Positions 16,959 through 25,889 of a stretch of DNA of 64,000 nt are shown one piece after another. Location: the NCBI GenBank assembly GCA_002862785.1, contig PKDZ01000004.1:32803-96802 (forward strand), given 5' to 3'. This stretch comes from Flavobacteriales bacterium. GTDB taxonomy: Bacteria; Bacteroidota; Bacteroidia; Flavobacteriales_D; Sanyastnellaceae. Numbering within the stretch: position 1 is the stretch's first letter; each line of letters begins with the position of its first letter. The position numbers and the translations under genes were made by a program. The notes under the pieces are model-generated. The model was not told where the DNA came from, ran no database searches, and was given only the letters and a program-made list of their open reading frames with translations.

Positions 16959-17561
16959 ATGCGCCTCTCCACCCTGCTCCTGACCCTCCCCCTCCTCGCC
17001 CTGTTCGCCATCGGTTGCTCCAGTGGGGATGCGGCCTCCTCCGACGCCACGGATGCCGGCGCAGCCAAGGAATCCACACGGCAAGCCGTCCAGGCCGAAG
17101 GCAAGCCGAGCCGGAAGGCCTACACCGAGGAAGAGCTGAACCGCCCCTACAGCACCGTTAGCCCCTGGCGCTACATCGCCACCGGCCCCGAAACGCAGTA
17201 CTTCGAGCGGCTTGTGATGTCCTCCGAACTCGCCCGCACGGTGCACGGTGCCGGACACACCGTTCTGGTGCCGCGCGACATGACCTTCACCGAGGACCGC
17301 ACGTGGAAAGACCTGCTCGAGGAGGAAAACGCGGAAGCCTTGGATCGGTTCGTCCGCGCCCACATCTTGGTAGGACTGAAGAGCATCAAATCGTTGGAAG
17401 GCCTGTACGAGGACCTGAACGGCAACACGGTCGCCATCGAGCGAAACGAAATGGGCCAGCTCGTGTGCGGCGGAGCCCGCATCATCGGCCAGGAGGTCGA
17501 GACCGATCATGGCATCGTCATCCCGGTGGTCGGCATGGTCGAAGACATCCGATGGAATTGA
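16959..17561 (+). CDS. Fasciclin-domain lipoprotein
   Basis: This 200-residue protein has a lipoprotein signal peptide whose lipobox AIGC places the modified Cys near residue 20. An Ala/Ser-rich linker follows, then one fasciclin (FAS1) domain from about residue 65 to the end (YFERLVMSSELARTVHGAG, HTVLVPRDMTF, RAHILVGL, DHGIVIPVVGMVEDI). FAS1 domains usually mediate adhesion or protein contact. The frame is open from 16752, but the ATG at 16959 starts the signal peptide. Envelope location, exact role unknown. Confidence 0.85.
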   Translation: MRLSTLLLTLPLLALFAIGCSSGDAASSDATDAGAAKESTRQAVQAEGKPSRKAYTEEELNRPYSTVSPWRYIATGPETQYFERLVMSSELARTVHGAGHTVLVPRDMTFTEDRTWKDLLEEENAEALDRFVRAHILVGLKSIKSLEGLYEDLNGNTVAIERNEMGQLVCGGARIIGQEVETDHGIVIPVVGMVEDIRWN

Positions 17562-17596
17562 TGTCACACCGCCCTCATTGACGAGGTATACACTGT

Positions 17597-19921
17597 ATGC
17601 GATTCCGTTTCCTCCCCCTTCTGCTCGCCTTGGCCCTCTGCACCCCCATGGCGGGACAGGGCCTGCCGGAACTGGGGCGCTGGGACACCGTCGCGGTCTT
17701 CGGGACCGACGGTGCTCCGCTGGACAATCCCTGGTCGGGAGGATTCACCGCCCCGCAATTCTCCGCAGGAGACCTCGACGGGGATGGCGTGCCCGACCTC
17801 TTCGTCTTCGATCGGGAGGGCCACCGGGTGATGCCCTTCCAGGGCTGCGTCTCGGATGTGCCCGAAGAACCCCTGACCTATCTCCACCGACCGGATTGGC
17901 GGCCGGCTTTCCCAGAGGCCGTGCGGAACTGGGTGCTGCTCCGCGACGCCAACTGTGACGGTGTGCCCGACGTCTTCCACAACAGCCAGAGCGGCATTCG
18001 GATGTGGCTCGGGGAGCTGGTCGATGGCCTCGTCTCCTATCCGGACGACCCGGGATCAAACCTGTTCGGAAACTGGAATTTCGGTTCCGGGGACCAGGAA
18101 TTGCCCCTCATCTGCCTCAACACGGACATCCCAGCCCTCGATGACTTCGACGGAGATGGTGACCTCGACATGGTGACCTGGACGGAGACCAGCTCGACCC
18201 TCTACGCCTACACTGGGCGCGGGGCAGAGGACGGCTCTGTGGGGTGCGGAGACACCCTCGTTTGGGATGTGACGAACCGCTGTTACGGTATGCTCGATGA
18301 GGCCTCCGAGGACAACACCCTGTACATCGGGGAGGAGCACACCTGCGGATTCAATGTCGACGGGCCCCGTTGGGAAGGCGGCGAGTTGACCGGCATCACG
18401 CGGCATGCCGGCGGGACCACGGCGCTGCTCGAGCTCGACGGCGATGGCCATCTGGACTTGTTGCTCGGGGACGTCTCCTACAACAGCTTGACGGCTTGCT
18501 ACATGGCCGAGGCGGTCGATGGGCAGGACAGCACGACGGCCACCAATGACACTTGGCCCGCCGACCTCGGTGGTGTGGCCCTCGACCTGCAACGCTTCCC
18601 GGCGGCTTATCCATTGGATGCCGACCAGGATGGCGTCCGCGACCTGCTCCTCGCCCCCAACGTGACCTTCGAGATCAACGGACGACAGGGCGTTTGGTTC
18701 TACCGCAACACCGGGACCGAAACCGAGCCAGTTTGGGACCTGCAGACCACGGCGTTTCTCCAGGACGGCATGATCGATGTGGGCCGCGGCGCCTACCCGG
18801 CCTTCAGCGACTTCGACGATGACGGGCTCATGGACCTCGTGGTGGCCTGCAAGGAGCGCTACTTCGGACCGGGCAACACACCCGCCCTGCTCGCCCGGTT
18901 CCGCAATGTGGGAACGGCCGTCGCCCCCGCCTTTGAGCAACTGGACACCAATTGGCTCTCCCTGCCGGACTATGGCGTGGAGAGCGTGGTGCCGACGTTC
19001 GGCGACCTCGATGGCGATGGAGACGATGAGCTTCTGATTGGAGACGAACTGGGCAACCTCCACCTCTGGACCAACAACACGGACGGCGGTGGGCCTGCAG
19101 AATACGGCCTGACCGACGCGTCCATGGCTGATTCCGAGGGCAATGTCATCGACGTGGGCCAATTCGCCGCCCCCTGTCTGCACGACCTCGATGGCGACGG
19201 AGACCTCGACCTCCTGGTCGGCGAGAAGAATGGCGGCGTCCAGCTCTTCGAGAACACCGGCTCCCCCACGGCAGCCGCGTTCACCCTGTTCAGCGCCAAT
19301 GCCGGCGGAGTCGACGTCGACAACCTGCTCGGCATCAACGGCTTCCCTATTCCCTCTGTCCTCGCCACCGACACCGGATCCGCCCTGGTCGTCGGCAATG
19401 AGCTCGGCCACCTGCAGGTCTACGCCCTGCCCGACAATCCGCTGGCCATTGTGGATGCGGTCTGGCCCGAGCTGACCGACCAATGGAATGGACTCTACGA
19501 AGGCGAATACGCCGCCCCGGCCCTGGCCGACCTCGACGGTGATGGTGCAGCCGACCTCGTCGTCGGCTCCCGAAATGGCGGCCTGACCCTGTGGCGGTCC
19601 GGTGCAGACGATGCCGTGCGGGGGTGCACCCCAATCGTCGACGCCATCGCCGAGCTGCCCCTCGAGACCCCCTCAGGCTGGACGCCCTTCCCCAACCCGG
19701 TGGCGCCGGGCGGAGTCCTCGACGTTCCGGCCGAGCGCTTGCGCCTCACCGACCTGCTCGGTCGAGAGGTGGCGGTCCTCACCGCCCTGGGAGGACAGGT
19801 CGTTCTCCCGGAATCGCTGGCCGGTGGCACCTACCTCGCCCGGCCGGAGGGCCGGGAAACGGCGACGGGCGCCCCCTGGTTGGGAAGCGCCCGCCGCATC
19901 GTGGTTGGCCCCGTCCGCTGA
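17597..19921 (+). CDS. Secreted FG-GAP/VCBS repeat protein
   Basis: This 774-residue protein has a signal peptide (MRFRFLPLLLALALCTPMAGQG) and at least seven calcium-binding-like Asp-rich repeats of the FG-GAP/VCBS type, such as GDLDGDGVPDLFVFD, DDFDGDGDLDMVTW, SDFDDDGLMDLVVA and HDLDGDGDLDLLVGEKNG. They probably form a beta-propeller. The C-terminus (FPNPVAPGGVLDVPAERLRL then TYLARPEG) resembles a type A T9SS sorting domain, although the final strand is less typical. It is probably exported to the surface; ligand unknown. It converges with mdh 22 nt downstream. Confidence 0.82.
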   Translation: MRFRFLPLLLALALCTPMAGQGLPELGRWDTVAVFGTDGAPLDNPWSGGFTAPQFSAGDLDGDGVPDLFVFDREGHRVMPFQGCVSDVPEEPLTYLHRPDWRPAFPEAVRNWVLLRDANCDGVPDVFHNSQSGIRMWLGELVDGLVSYPDDPGSNLFGNWNFGSGDQELPLICLNTDIPALDDFDGDGDLDMVTWTETSSTLYAYTGRGAEDGSVGCGDTLVWDVTNRCYGMLDEASEDNTLYIGEEHTCGFNVDGPRWEGGELTGITRHAGGTTALLELDGDGHLDLLLGDVSYNSLTACYMAEAVDGQDSTTATNDTWPADLGGVALDLQRFPAAYPLDADQDGVRDLLLAPNVTFEINGRQGVWFYRNTGTETEPVWDLQTTAFLQDGMIDVGRGAYPAFSDFDDDGLMDLVVACKERYFGPGNTPALLARFRNVGTAVAPAFEQLDTNWLSLPDYGVESVVPTFGDLDGDGDDELLIGDELGNLHLWTNNTDGGGPAEYGLTDASMADSEGNVIDVGQFAAPCLHDLDGDGDLDLLVGEKNGGVQLFENTGSPTAAAFTLFSANAGGVDVDNLLGINGFPIPSVLATDTGSALVVGNELGHLQVYALPDNPLAIVDAVWPELTDQWNGLYEGEYAAPALADLDGDGAADLVVGSRNGGLTLWRSGADDAVRGCTPIVDAIAELPLETPSGWTPFPNPVAPGGVLDVPAERLRLTDLLGREVAVLTALGGQVVLPESLAGGTYLARPEGRETATGAPWLGSARRIVVGPVR

Positions 19922-19943
19922 ACGGCGCCGCCATCAGCAGGAA

Positions 19944-20888
19944 TCAGACCCCCATGCCGTCCAGCACGTCGGCGACTTCCTTGACCGCCTTGGCGCTCTC
20001 GTGGAGCAAGGCCATCTCGTCTTCGTTGAGCTGGAGCTCAATGATCTCCTCCACGCCCTTGGCGCCGAGCTTGACCGGAACGCCGAGGTAGAGGTCGCTC
20101 AGGCCGTATTGGCCGGTGAGGCGCGCGCAGCAGGGGAAAATGCGCTTCTGGTCCTTGACGATGGCCTCGACCATCTGCGCGGCCGCGGCACCCGGGGCGT
20201 ACCAGGCGGACGTGCCGAGAAGCTGGACAATCTCGCCCCCGCCTTTCTTGGTGCGCTGCACGATGGCCTCGAGGGCATCGGCGTCGATCATCTCGGTGAC
20301 GGGAATGCCGCCGACCGTGGTGTAGCGCGGGAGCGGCACCATGGTGTCGCCGTGGCCGCCCATGAGCACGGCCTGGATGTCCTTCGGGCTCACGTCGAGG
20401 GCCTCGGCGAGGAAGGCGCGGTAGCGCGCGGTGTCGAGCACGCCGGCCATGCCGACCACGCGGTGGTCGGGCAGCCCGGCGGTCTTCCACGCCTGGTAGG
20501 TCATCACATCGAGCGGGTTGGATACGATCACGATGATGGCCTCCGGACTGTGCGGGAGGATCTGCTCGGTCACGCTCTTGACGATGCCGGCGTTGGTGGC
20601 GATCAGGTCGTCTCGGCTCATCCCGGGCTTGCGCGGCAGGCCGCTGGTGATCACGACCACATCGCTTCCGGCGGTCTTGCTGTAATCGTTGGTGCTGCCG
20701 ACGGTACGCGTGTCGTAGCTGTTGACCGGGCTGGTCTCCCAGATGTCGAGGGCCTTGCCTTCGGCAAAGCCTTCCTTGATGTCGAGCAGAACGACTTCGT
20801 TGCAGACTTCTCGGGTGGCGAGGACGTCGGCGCAGGTGGCGCCCACATTTCCTGCTCCGACGACGGTGACCTTGGTGCGATGGATCAT
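19944..20888 (-). CDS. mdh: Malate dehydrogenase (NAD)
   Basis: This TCA cycle enzyme interconverts malate and oxaloacetate. The 314-residue protein of the LDH-like MDH group has the Rossmann motif VGAGNVGATCADVLA (from about residue 10), the substrate-specificity loop with GLPRKPGMSRDDL, IVSNPLDVMTY and the catalytic histidine in GGHGDTMVPL near 175. The frame extends to TTG 20918; the ATG at 20888 (MIHRTKVTVVG) is preferred, with a perfect TACTTTTG box 27 nt upstream. Confidence 0.96.
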   Translation of the reverse strand: MIHRTKVTVVGAGNVGATCADVLATREVCNEVVLLDIKEGFAEGKALDIWETSPVNSYDTRTVGSTNDYSKTAGSDVVVITSGLPRKPGMSRDDLIATNAGIVKSVTEQILPHSPEAIIVIVSNPLDVMTYQAWKTAGLPDHRVVGMAGVLDTARYRAFLAEALDVSPKDIQAVLMGGHGDTMVPLPRYTTVGGIPVTEMIDADALEAIVQRTKKGGGEIVQLLGTSAWYAPGAAAAQMVEAIVKDQKRIFPCCARLTGQYGLSDLYLGVPVKLGAKGVEEIIELQLNEDEMALLHESAKAVKEVADVLDGMGV

Positions 20889-20915
20889 GGTGGAGGGATT
20901 GGGTGAATCGGTTTG

Positions 20916-20923
20916 CAAAAGTA
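20916..20923 (-). promoter_or_regulatory. -7 promoter element of mdh
   Basis: TACTTTTG on the minus strand exactly matches TAnnTTTG and lies 27 nt before the mdh ATG. The first bases of the rejected TTG extension overlap this box, which supports the downstream ATG as the true start. Confidence 0.6.
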
Positions 20924-20974
20924 AGGGACGGAATACGGCCGAACCTCTGCGCTTCGTTGCAACTTGGACCTGCG

Positions 20975-22075
20975 ATGCACGCCCGATTCGTTTTTCTCCT
21001 CTCCGCCTCCCTCCTGTTTGCTTCGGAGGCCTTGGCCCAACCCGGGCCGGACACCTCCCAATGGCCCGACGGCCGGCCCGGCGCCGACTTCAACGTCACG
21101 GACGCCGATGGCCTCAAGCAGGGCCGATGGATCCGCGTCTATCCCAACGGCAAACTCTATTACAGTGGTTCCTTTCGCGATGGTCGCCCCGTTGGCCACT
21201 TCACCTTCTTCCGGGAGACCGGCAAGGTGCTGAGCGAAGTCCAACACGAGGAGGGCACCGACCTCGCCAAGGCCATCCTCTACCGCGAGGACGGCAGCGA
21301 ATCGCACAAAGGCAGCTACCAATCCGTGCAAGTCGACGGTGAGTGGACCCAATGGAAGACAGGCCGGTGGGAGGCCTTCGACCGCAAGGGACGCCTGCGC
21401 CTGCAGGAGCATTACGAGCGCGACACGCTCGATGGAGAGCAGCGCACGTATCACCGCTCAGGCCAGCTCCTCGAGGAGGGCGCCTATGCGCTGGGACTGA
21501 AGACCGGCACCTGGACAGCCTATGACCGCGAGGGGATGCCCCGGAGCGAGGAGCATTGGCGCCACGGAGAGCGGCACGGGCCGTCGGTCGTGATGGAGAA
21601 GGGCAAGCCCCTGAGCGAAGGCGAATACCGGGACGGCCTGCCGGTGGGCACCTGGACGACCTACAACCCCGACGGCAAGGTCCGCTCGCTCGTGGAATAT
21701 GAGGGCGGTCGCCTGGTGTCGGAAGCCCCGCAGAACGGCGAGTTCTCGGCGGACTACCCCAGCGGCCGGCCGGAATGGGTGGGACGCTATTCGCACGGCC
21801 GGCTTGACGGCCCCTTCACCGCGTGGCACGACCTCGGCGAATGGACGATGGTCCCGGCCGACCAGGGGGCCACCACCCCTGCCGGACCGCCCCGCGGCGG
21901 GCGGGGAGCCGGCGAGGACCCTTTGCGCCGGGAGTTGCGCAACCAACCGATGAAGGAGATGGGCGAATACACCGCCGGGGTCAAGGACGGCACCTGGCGC
22001 TACTTCGACGAAGCGGGCGACGTGATCCGCACCGAGCGCTGGACCTTGGGCCGACTCCAGTCCACCGAGGAATGA
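20975..22075 (+). CDS. Secreted MORN-repeat (YwqK-like) protein
   Basis: This 366-residue protein has a signal peptide (MHARFVFLLSASLLFASEALAQ) and many MORN-type repeats, for example GRWIRVYPNGKLYYSGSF, GEWTQWKTGRWEAFDRKG, GTWTAYDREG, GTWTTYNPDGKV and GTWRYFDEAGDV. Such repeat proteins are frequent in Bacteroidota and are often labelled YwqK antitoxin-like without evidence of toxin pairing. A low-complexity Gly/Arg stretch (PPRGGRGAGED) interrupts the repeats near residue 310. The frame opens at GTG 20903, but the ATG at 20975 starts the signal peptide. The protease gene follows after 7 nt. Confidence 0.85.
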   Translation: MHARFVFLLSASLLFASEALAQPGPDTSQWPDGRPGADFNVTDADGLKQGRWIRVYPNGKLYYSGSFRDGRPVGHFTFFRETGKVLSEVQHEEGTDLAKAILYREDGSESHKGSYQSVQVDGEWTQWKTGRWEAFDRKGRLRLQEHYERDTLDGEQRTYHRSGQLLEEGAYALGLKTGTWTAYDREGMPRSEEHWRHGERHGPSVVMEKGKPLSEGEYRDGLPVGTWTTYNPDGKVRSLVEYEGGRLVSEAPQNGEFSADYPSGRPEWVGRYSHGRLDGPFTAWHDLGEWTMVPADQGATTPAGPPRGGRGAGEDPLRRELRNQPMKEMGEYTAGVKDGTWRYFDEAGDVIRTERWTLGRLQSTEE

Positions 22076-22082
22076 GCTGTCC

Positions 22083-23861
22083 ATGATTTGCCTGCGCTCC
22101 CTCCCCGTTCTGCTGTGGCTGGCCGTGACCGGTCTGGCGGCTGACGCGCAGATTGCGCCCGACCACCACTGGGTCGGTTTTGCGGACAAGGTGGGCTGCG
22201 GGTTGGACCTGAACGACCCGGAAGCCGGGCGGCACCTACTCAGCCAGCGCGCCCTCGACCGCCGGGTGCGCCACGGCATTGTCCTGGACTCGCTGGATCT
22301 GCCCGTGCCGCCGGCCCGGATTTCCGCCGTGCTGTCCGTGGGAGAGACGGAGGCTGGACGTCCCGTTCAGCTGCTGCACCGCAGCAAATGGTTCAATGGC
22401 ATCGTGATCCGCCTCGACACCGCGCTCGTGGACTCGGCCGGCGCCGCGGAGGTGCTCGCGGGCATCGCGGCCCTGGACGGCGTCATCGAAACGCGGTCCT
22501 GCACGTGGCACGAACCGGCCCGGCCGGTGAACCTGCCGCCCATGGTGCGGCCGCGGTCCCTGCAGGAACACCAGAGCGGACCGGAAGGCTACGGCTTGGC
22601 TTGGGACCAGACACGCCAGCTGCGTCTTGACCTCCTGCACGGCCTCGGCCACCGAGGCAAGGGCATGCTGGTCGGAGTCCTGGACAGCGGGTTTGACCGG
22701 GTTGACACCAACCCGGCCTTCGCCCGGGCCCATGCCGATGGCCGGATCACCATCGGTGGCAACTTCCCCAACGGAGGCGCCGCCTCCCAGTGGATCTACG
22801 CCGAACATGCACACGGCGCCATGGTCCTGTCGACCATGGTGGGCCACCTCGATACGCCAGGCGGGCAGCATTACCTCGGCACCGCGCCCGATGCCGCCTA
22901 CGTGCTCTTCCGAACGGAAGACGTCCATTGGGAGCACCTCGTCGAGGAATACCATTGGGTCTCGGCCGCGGAACGGGCTGACAGCATGGGGTGCGACGTG
23001 CTGAACACCTCGCTGGGCTATTCGCTCTTCGATGATGCCGCCGCCAACCACAGCCCTGATGAGCTCGACGGCAACACCTTCCGCATCACCCAGGCCTCCG
23101 ACATCGCCGCCACCAAGGGCATGCTCGTCCTTAACTCGGCAGGCAACAGCGGGAACAGCCCCTGGGAAAAGATTACCGCGCCGGCGGATGGCGACAGTGT
23201 CCTCGCGGTCGGCGCCGTGGACGTCTTCGGCCAGCACGCCAGCTTCAGCAGCTACGGCCCCTCCGCCGACGGACGAATCAAACCCGACCTCTGTGCCACG
23301 GGCCGCGACGCCGCCTATGTCCACCCCGACGGCTCCATCCGCACCGGCAACGGCACCTCCTTCTCCTCCCCCATCCTCTGCGGGGCGGCCACCAGCCTGT
23401 GGAGCGCCCACCCGGACCAGCCCGCCTGGGCCATCCGCCACGCCCTGCTCGAATCCGCTTCCCAATGGGCCGCACCGGACACGGTGCGCGGCTTCGGCAT
23501 CCCCGACCTCTGGGCCGCCCACCTCGCCCTCGGCGGCGAGGCGCCCGAACCGGAGAGGGGCGGTACGGGTCTCCTCGTCTTTCCCAACCCCGTGCCGGCG
23601 GCTGCCTCGCATCTGCGGGTCGTCTTCGAAGAGGGCAACCTGTTGGCCGTCCCCAACAGCCCCCTCCACTGGACTGTCCGCAATGCATTGGGCCAAACGC
23701 TCGCGGAGGGCAGCCTCGAGCGCGGCAAGGACGTCCTGTCCACCCTGACCCTCGAAACGGGCACCCTGGCCACCGGCTCCTACCTGCTCCTGTTGCGCGG
23801 GGTGCCCGAGGAGGACCCCACCACCCGACCGACCGCATGGGCACGGTTCGTGGTGGAATGA
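22083..23861 (+). CDS. Subtilisin-like serine protease (S8) with T9SS domain
   Basis: This 592-residue secreted protease has a signal peptide (LPVLLWLAVTGLAADAQ) and an inhibitor-like pro-region to about residue 170. The S8 catalytic triad is visible: Asp in GVLDSGFD near 207, His in HAHGAMVLSTM near 245 and Ser in GNGTSFSSPI near 425, with the oxyanion Asn in LNSAGNSGN. A type A T9SS domain begins near 500 (VFPNPVPAAASHLRVVF). It is exported across the outer membrane and is likely a surface or secreted peptidase. It lies between the MORN gene (7 nt) and a small basic protein gene (13 nt), probably one transcript. Confidence 0.9.
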   Translation: MICLRSLPVLLWLAVTGLAADAQIAPDHHWVGFADKVGCGLDLNDPEAGRHLLSQRALDRRVRHGIVLDSLDLPVPPARISAVLSVGETEAGRPVQLLHRSKWFNGIVIRLDTALVDSAGAAEVLAGIAALDGVIETRSCTWHEPARPVNLPPMVRPRSLQEHQSGPEGYGLAWDQTRQLRLDLLHGLGHRGKGMLVGVLDSGFDRVDTNPAFARAHADGRITIGGNFPNGGAASQWIYAEHAHGAMVLSTMVGHLDTPGGQHYLGTAPDAAYVLFRTEDVHWEHLVEEYHWVSAAERADSMGCDVLNTSLGYSLFDDAAANHSPDELDGNTFRITQASDIAATKGMLVLNSAGNSGNSPWEKITAPADGDSVLAVGAVDVFGQHASFSSYGPSADGRIKPDLCATGRDAAYVHPDGSIRTGNGTSFSSPILCGAATSLWSAHPDQPAWAIRHALLESASQWAAPDTVRGFGIPDLWAAHLALGGEAPEPERGGTGLLVFPNPVPAAASHLRVVFEEGNLLAVPNSPLHWTVRNALGQTLAEGSLERGKDVLSTLTLETGTLATGSYLLLLRGVPEEDPTTRPTAWARFVVE

Positions 23862-23874
23862 CGTTCTTGCTTCC

Positions 23875-24255
23875 ATGACCCCGCGCCGCTTCCTCCTCTG
23901 GTTGCCCCTTCTCGTGTTCCTTTGGTCGGGAACCGCGGCGGAGGCCCAACGCGACCGGTCCCAAGATCCCGGACGACAGCGCAAGGCGCAGATCAAGCGG
24001 CAAAAGGAGCGCAACGATCAGAAGGAAGCTGCGTTCCGCCAGGGCCGAAAGGACCACTGGAAGAAGCAGGACAAATCGACCCGCAAGCGGTGGCGCGCCC
24101 AGCGCCGGGCGGCCAAGCGCATGCGCCGGGGAGGTGGTCCCGACAGCTGGTACCAGGGCCTCTTCCGCTCCGGCAAGCCCATCCCCTGGACCCGCCGCGC
24201 CGCCAACAAGGTGGGCAACCTCTTCAAGCGCAAACGCCAGCGCCGCTTCTACTGA
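23875..24255 (+). CDS. Small, very basic exported protein, unknown
   Basis: This 126-residue protein has a signal peptide (FLLWLPLLVFLWSGTAAEAQ) followed by a mature part dominated by Arg and Lys (RKAQIKRQKERNDQKEA, KRWRAQRRAAKRMRR) and a C-terminal KRKRQRRFY. It resembles no domain I recognise. The extreme positive charge suggests binding to an anionic surface such as LPS, nucleic acid or capsule, but this is conjecture. It follows the subtilisin-like gene by 13 nt, so it is probably co-expressed. Confidence 0.72.
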   Translation: MTPRRFLLWLPLLVFLWSGTAAEAQRDRSQDPGRQRKAQIKRQKERNDQKEAAFRQGRKDHWKKQDKSTRKRWRAQRRAAKRMRRGGGPDSWYQGLFRSGKPIPWTRRAANKVGNLFKRKRQRRFY

Positions 24256-24401
24256 CCAATGCCAATCGCTCAGCGGCGAGAGAACGAGCACCTTGTTCAT
24301 ATGCGATCACTCTGCTTGCTGCTCACCATCGGGCTGTTGGCCTCCTGGTTTTAGGGGTGATCGCCGTCTTTCTCCGCTATGTGTTCGGGGGGTAAATAAA
24401 A
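24256..24401. other. Intergenic segment without recognised gene
   Basis: The gap 24256-24587 holds the tRNA-Thr(CGT), its terminator and this segment. A 31-codon plus-strand frame from ATG 24260, ending in a hydrophobic stretch, is present, but it has no homology I can name and no promoter box. Between the tRNA and rarA (24502-24587) I see nothing. Confidence 0.4.
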
Positions 24402-24423
24402 AAGCCCCTCGTGGGAGGGGCTT
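24402..24423 (-). terminator. Terminator of tRNA-Thr(CGT)
   Basis: On the minus strand AAGCCCCTC, CCAC and GAGGGGCTT form a 9-bp stem followed by TTTTATTTA. It begins a few bases after the tRNA CCA end, so it ends the tRNA transcript. On the plus strand it can also stop the basic-protein operon, with a weaker TTCT tail. Confidence 0.8.
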
Positions 24424-24425
24424 TC

Positions 24426-24501
<76 letters not shown>

Positions 24502-24587
24502 CTGTGTCACCGCTTTCGGAGACGGGGCGGCAAAGATACGCAGGCGATATAAGAAGGTTGCGCTCAGAATCGAATTTTCCTGTCGAC

Positions 24588-25889
24588 TCACCCCTTGCGG
24601 TCACCCCACAGGCTGCGCAGGAAGTCCGCGATGCTCTGCTCCCTCGGTGTGTTGCCGGGGCGGAAGAAGCGCTGTCCGGCCAGTCCTTCCGGCAGGCATT
24701 CCTGCCCGCTGAATCCCCCGTGGTCGTGGTCGTAGCGGTAGCCGCTCCCGTGGCCGAGGTCCTTCATCAGCTTCGTCGGCGCGTTGCGCAGGTGCATTGG
24801 AACGGGCAAATCGCCGTGGTCACGGACGGCCTTTTGGGCGGCGCCGATGGCGGCGTAGGCGCTGTTGGACTTTGGGCTCGACGCGAGGTAGGTCGCGCAC
24901 TGAGAGAGCGGAATGCGGCACTCCGGGACGCCGAGGCGTTCGACAGCATCAAACGTGGCGTTGGCCAGGACGAGGGCGGTGGGATTGGCGTGGCCGATGT
25001 CCTCGCTCGCCGAGATGAGCAAGCGCCGGGCGATGAATTTGGGGTCTTCCCCGCCCTCGATCATGCGCGCCAGCCAGTAGACGGCCCCGTCGGGGTCGCT
25101 GCTGCGGATGGATTTGATGAGGGCCGAGGCGATGTCGTAATGGGTGTCGCCGGTCTTGTCGTAGCGGGACAGGTTGGCCTGAATGAACCGGGACACCAAC
25201 GCGTCGTCGATGCGAATCCCATCGGCAGCCTCGCCTTGCTCGGAGGCGGCGCCCGCCACGACGAGTTCGAGGACGTTGAGCAACCGCCGGCCGTCGCCCC
25301 CACTGGCCCGCAGGAGGGCATCCCATTCGGCGATCTCCACCCGGTGGGATTGGAGCCACTCGTCCCCGTCAAGGGCCCGCTGGACGAGCGCCTGAAGCTG
25401 TTCCTTGCCGAAGGCCTCGAGGACGTAGACCTGGCTGCGGGACAGCAAGGCCGGGATGACCTCGAAACTCGGATTCTCCGTGGTCGCGCCGATGAGGGTG
25501 ACCGACCCGCGCTCCACCGCGCCGAGCAGGCTGTCCTGCTGGGCCTTGGAGAAGCGGTGGATCTCGTCGATGAACAGGACTGCCCGCGTGCTGAACATGC
25601 CCTGACGCTCCGCGTTGTCAATGACCTCGCGAACCTCCTTGACCCCGCTGCGGATGGCGCTGAGCTGGTGGAAGGGGCGCCCGGTCGCCTCGGCCATGAG
25701 CCGGGCCAACGTCGTCTTGCCCACACCCGGTGGCCCCCACAGAATCATGGACGGCAATTGGCCGGCGGTCAGGGCGCGGCGCAGGGTCGCCTCGGGCCCC
25801 ACCAGGTGGTCCTGCCCGACGTAGTCCTCCAGAGTGCGCGGACGCATGCGCTCGGCGAGCGGGGCTTCGGGGGCGTTGGGCGCGGTCAT
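24588..25889 (-). CDS. rarA: Replication-associated recombination protein A (RarA/MgsA)
   Basis: RarA is a clamp-loader-like AAA+ ATPase that acts at stalled replication forks. The 433-residue protein starts [29 protein letters not shown], has Walker [10 protein letters not shown] near residue 56, Walker [15 protein letters not shown] near 105, sensor 1 [10 protein letters not shown] and the C-terminal MgsA region ([20 protein letters not shown], then YRYDHDH). An open frame reaches 26327, but the ATG at 25889 overlaps the acyltransferase stop by four bases. It is last in the PhnP-like - acyltransferase - rarA operon. Confidence 0.95.
   Translation of the reverse strand: MTAPNAPEAPLAERMRPRTLEDYVGQDHLVGPEATLRRALTAGQLPSMILWGPPGVGKTTLARLMAEATGRPFHQLSAIRSGVKEVREVIDNAERQGMFSTRAVLFIDEIHRFSKAQQDSLLGAVERGSVTLIGATTENPSFEVIPALLSRSQVYVLEAFGKEQLQALVQRALDGDEWLQSHRVEIAEWDALLRASGGDGRRLLNVLELVVAGAASEQGEAADGIRIDDALVSRFIQANLSRYDKTGDTHYDIASALIKSIRSSDPDGAVYWLARMIEGGEDPKFIARRLLISASEDIGHANPTALVLANATFDAVERLGVPECRIPLSQCATYLASSPKSNSAYAAIGAAQKAVRDHGDLPVPMHLRNAPTKLMKDLGHGSGYRYDHDHGGFSGQECLPEGLAGQRFFRPGNTPREQSIADFLRSLWGDRKG

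Noticed and set aside
24260..24352. A 31-codon frame ending in a hydrophobic stretch, before the tRNA-Thr terminator
   Set aside because: No promoter box, no recognised family; too short to support as a gene.
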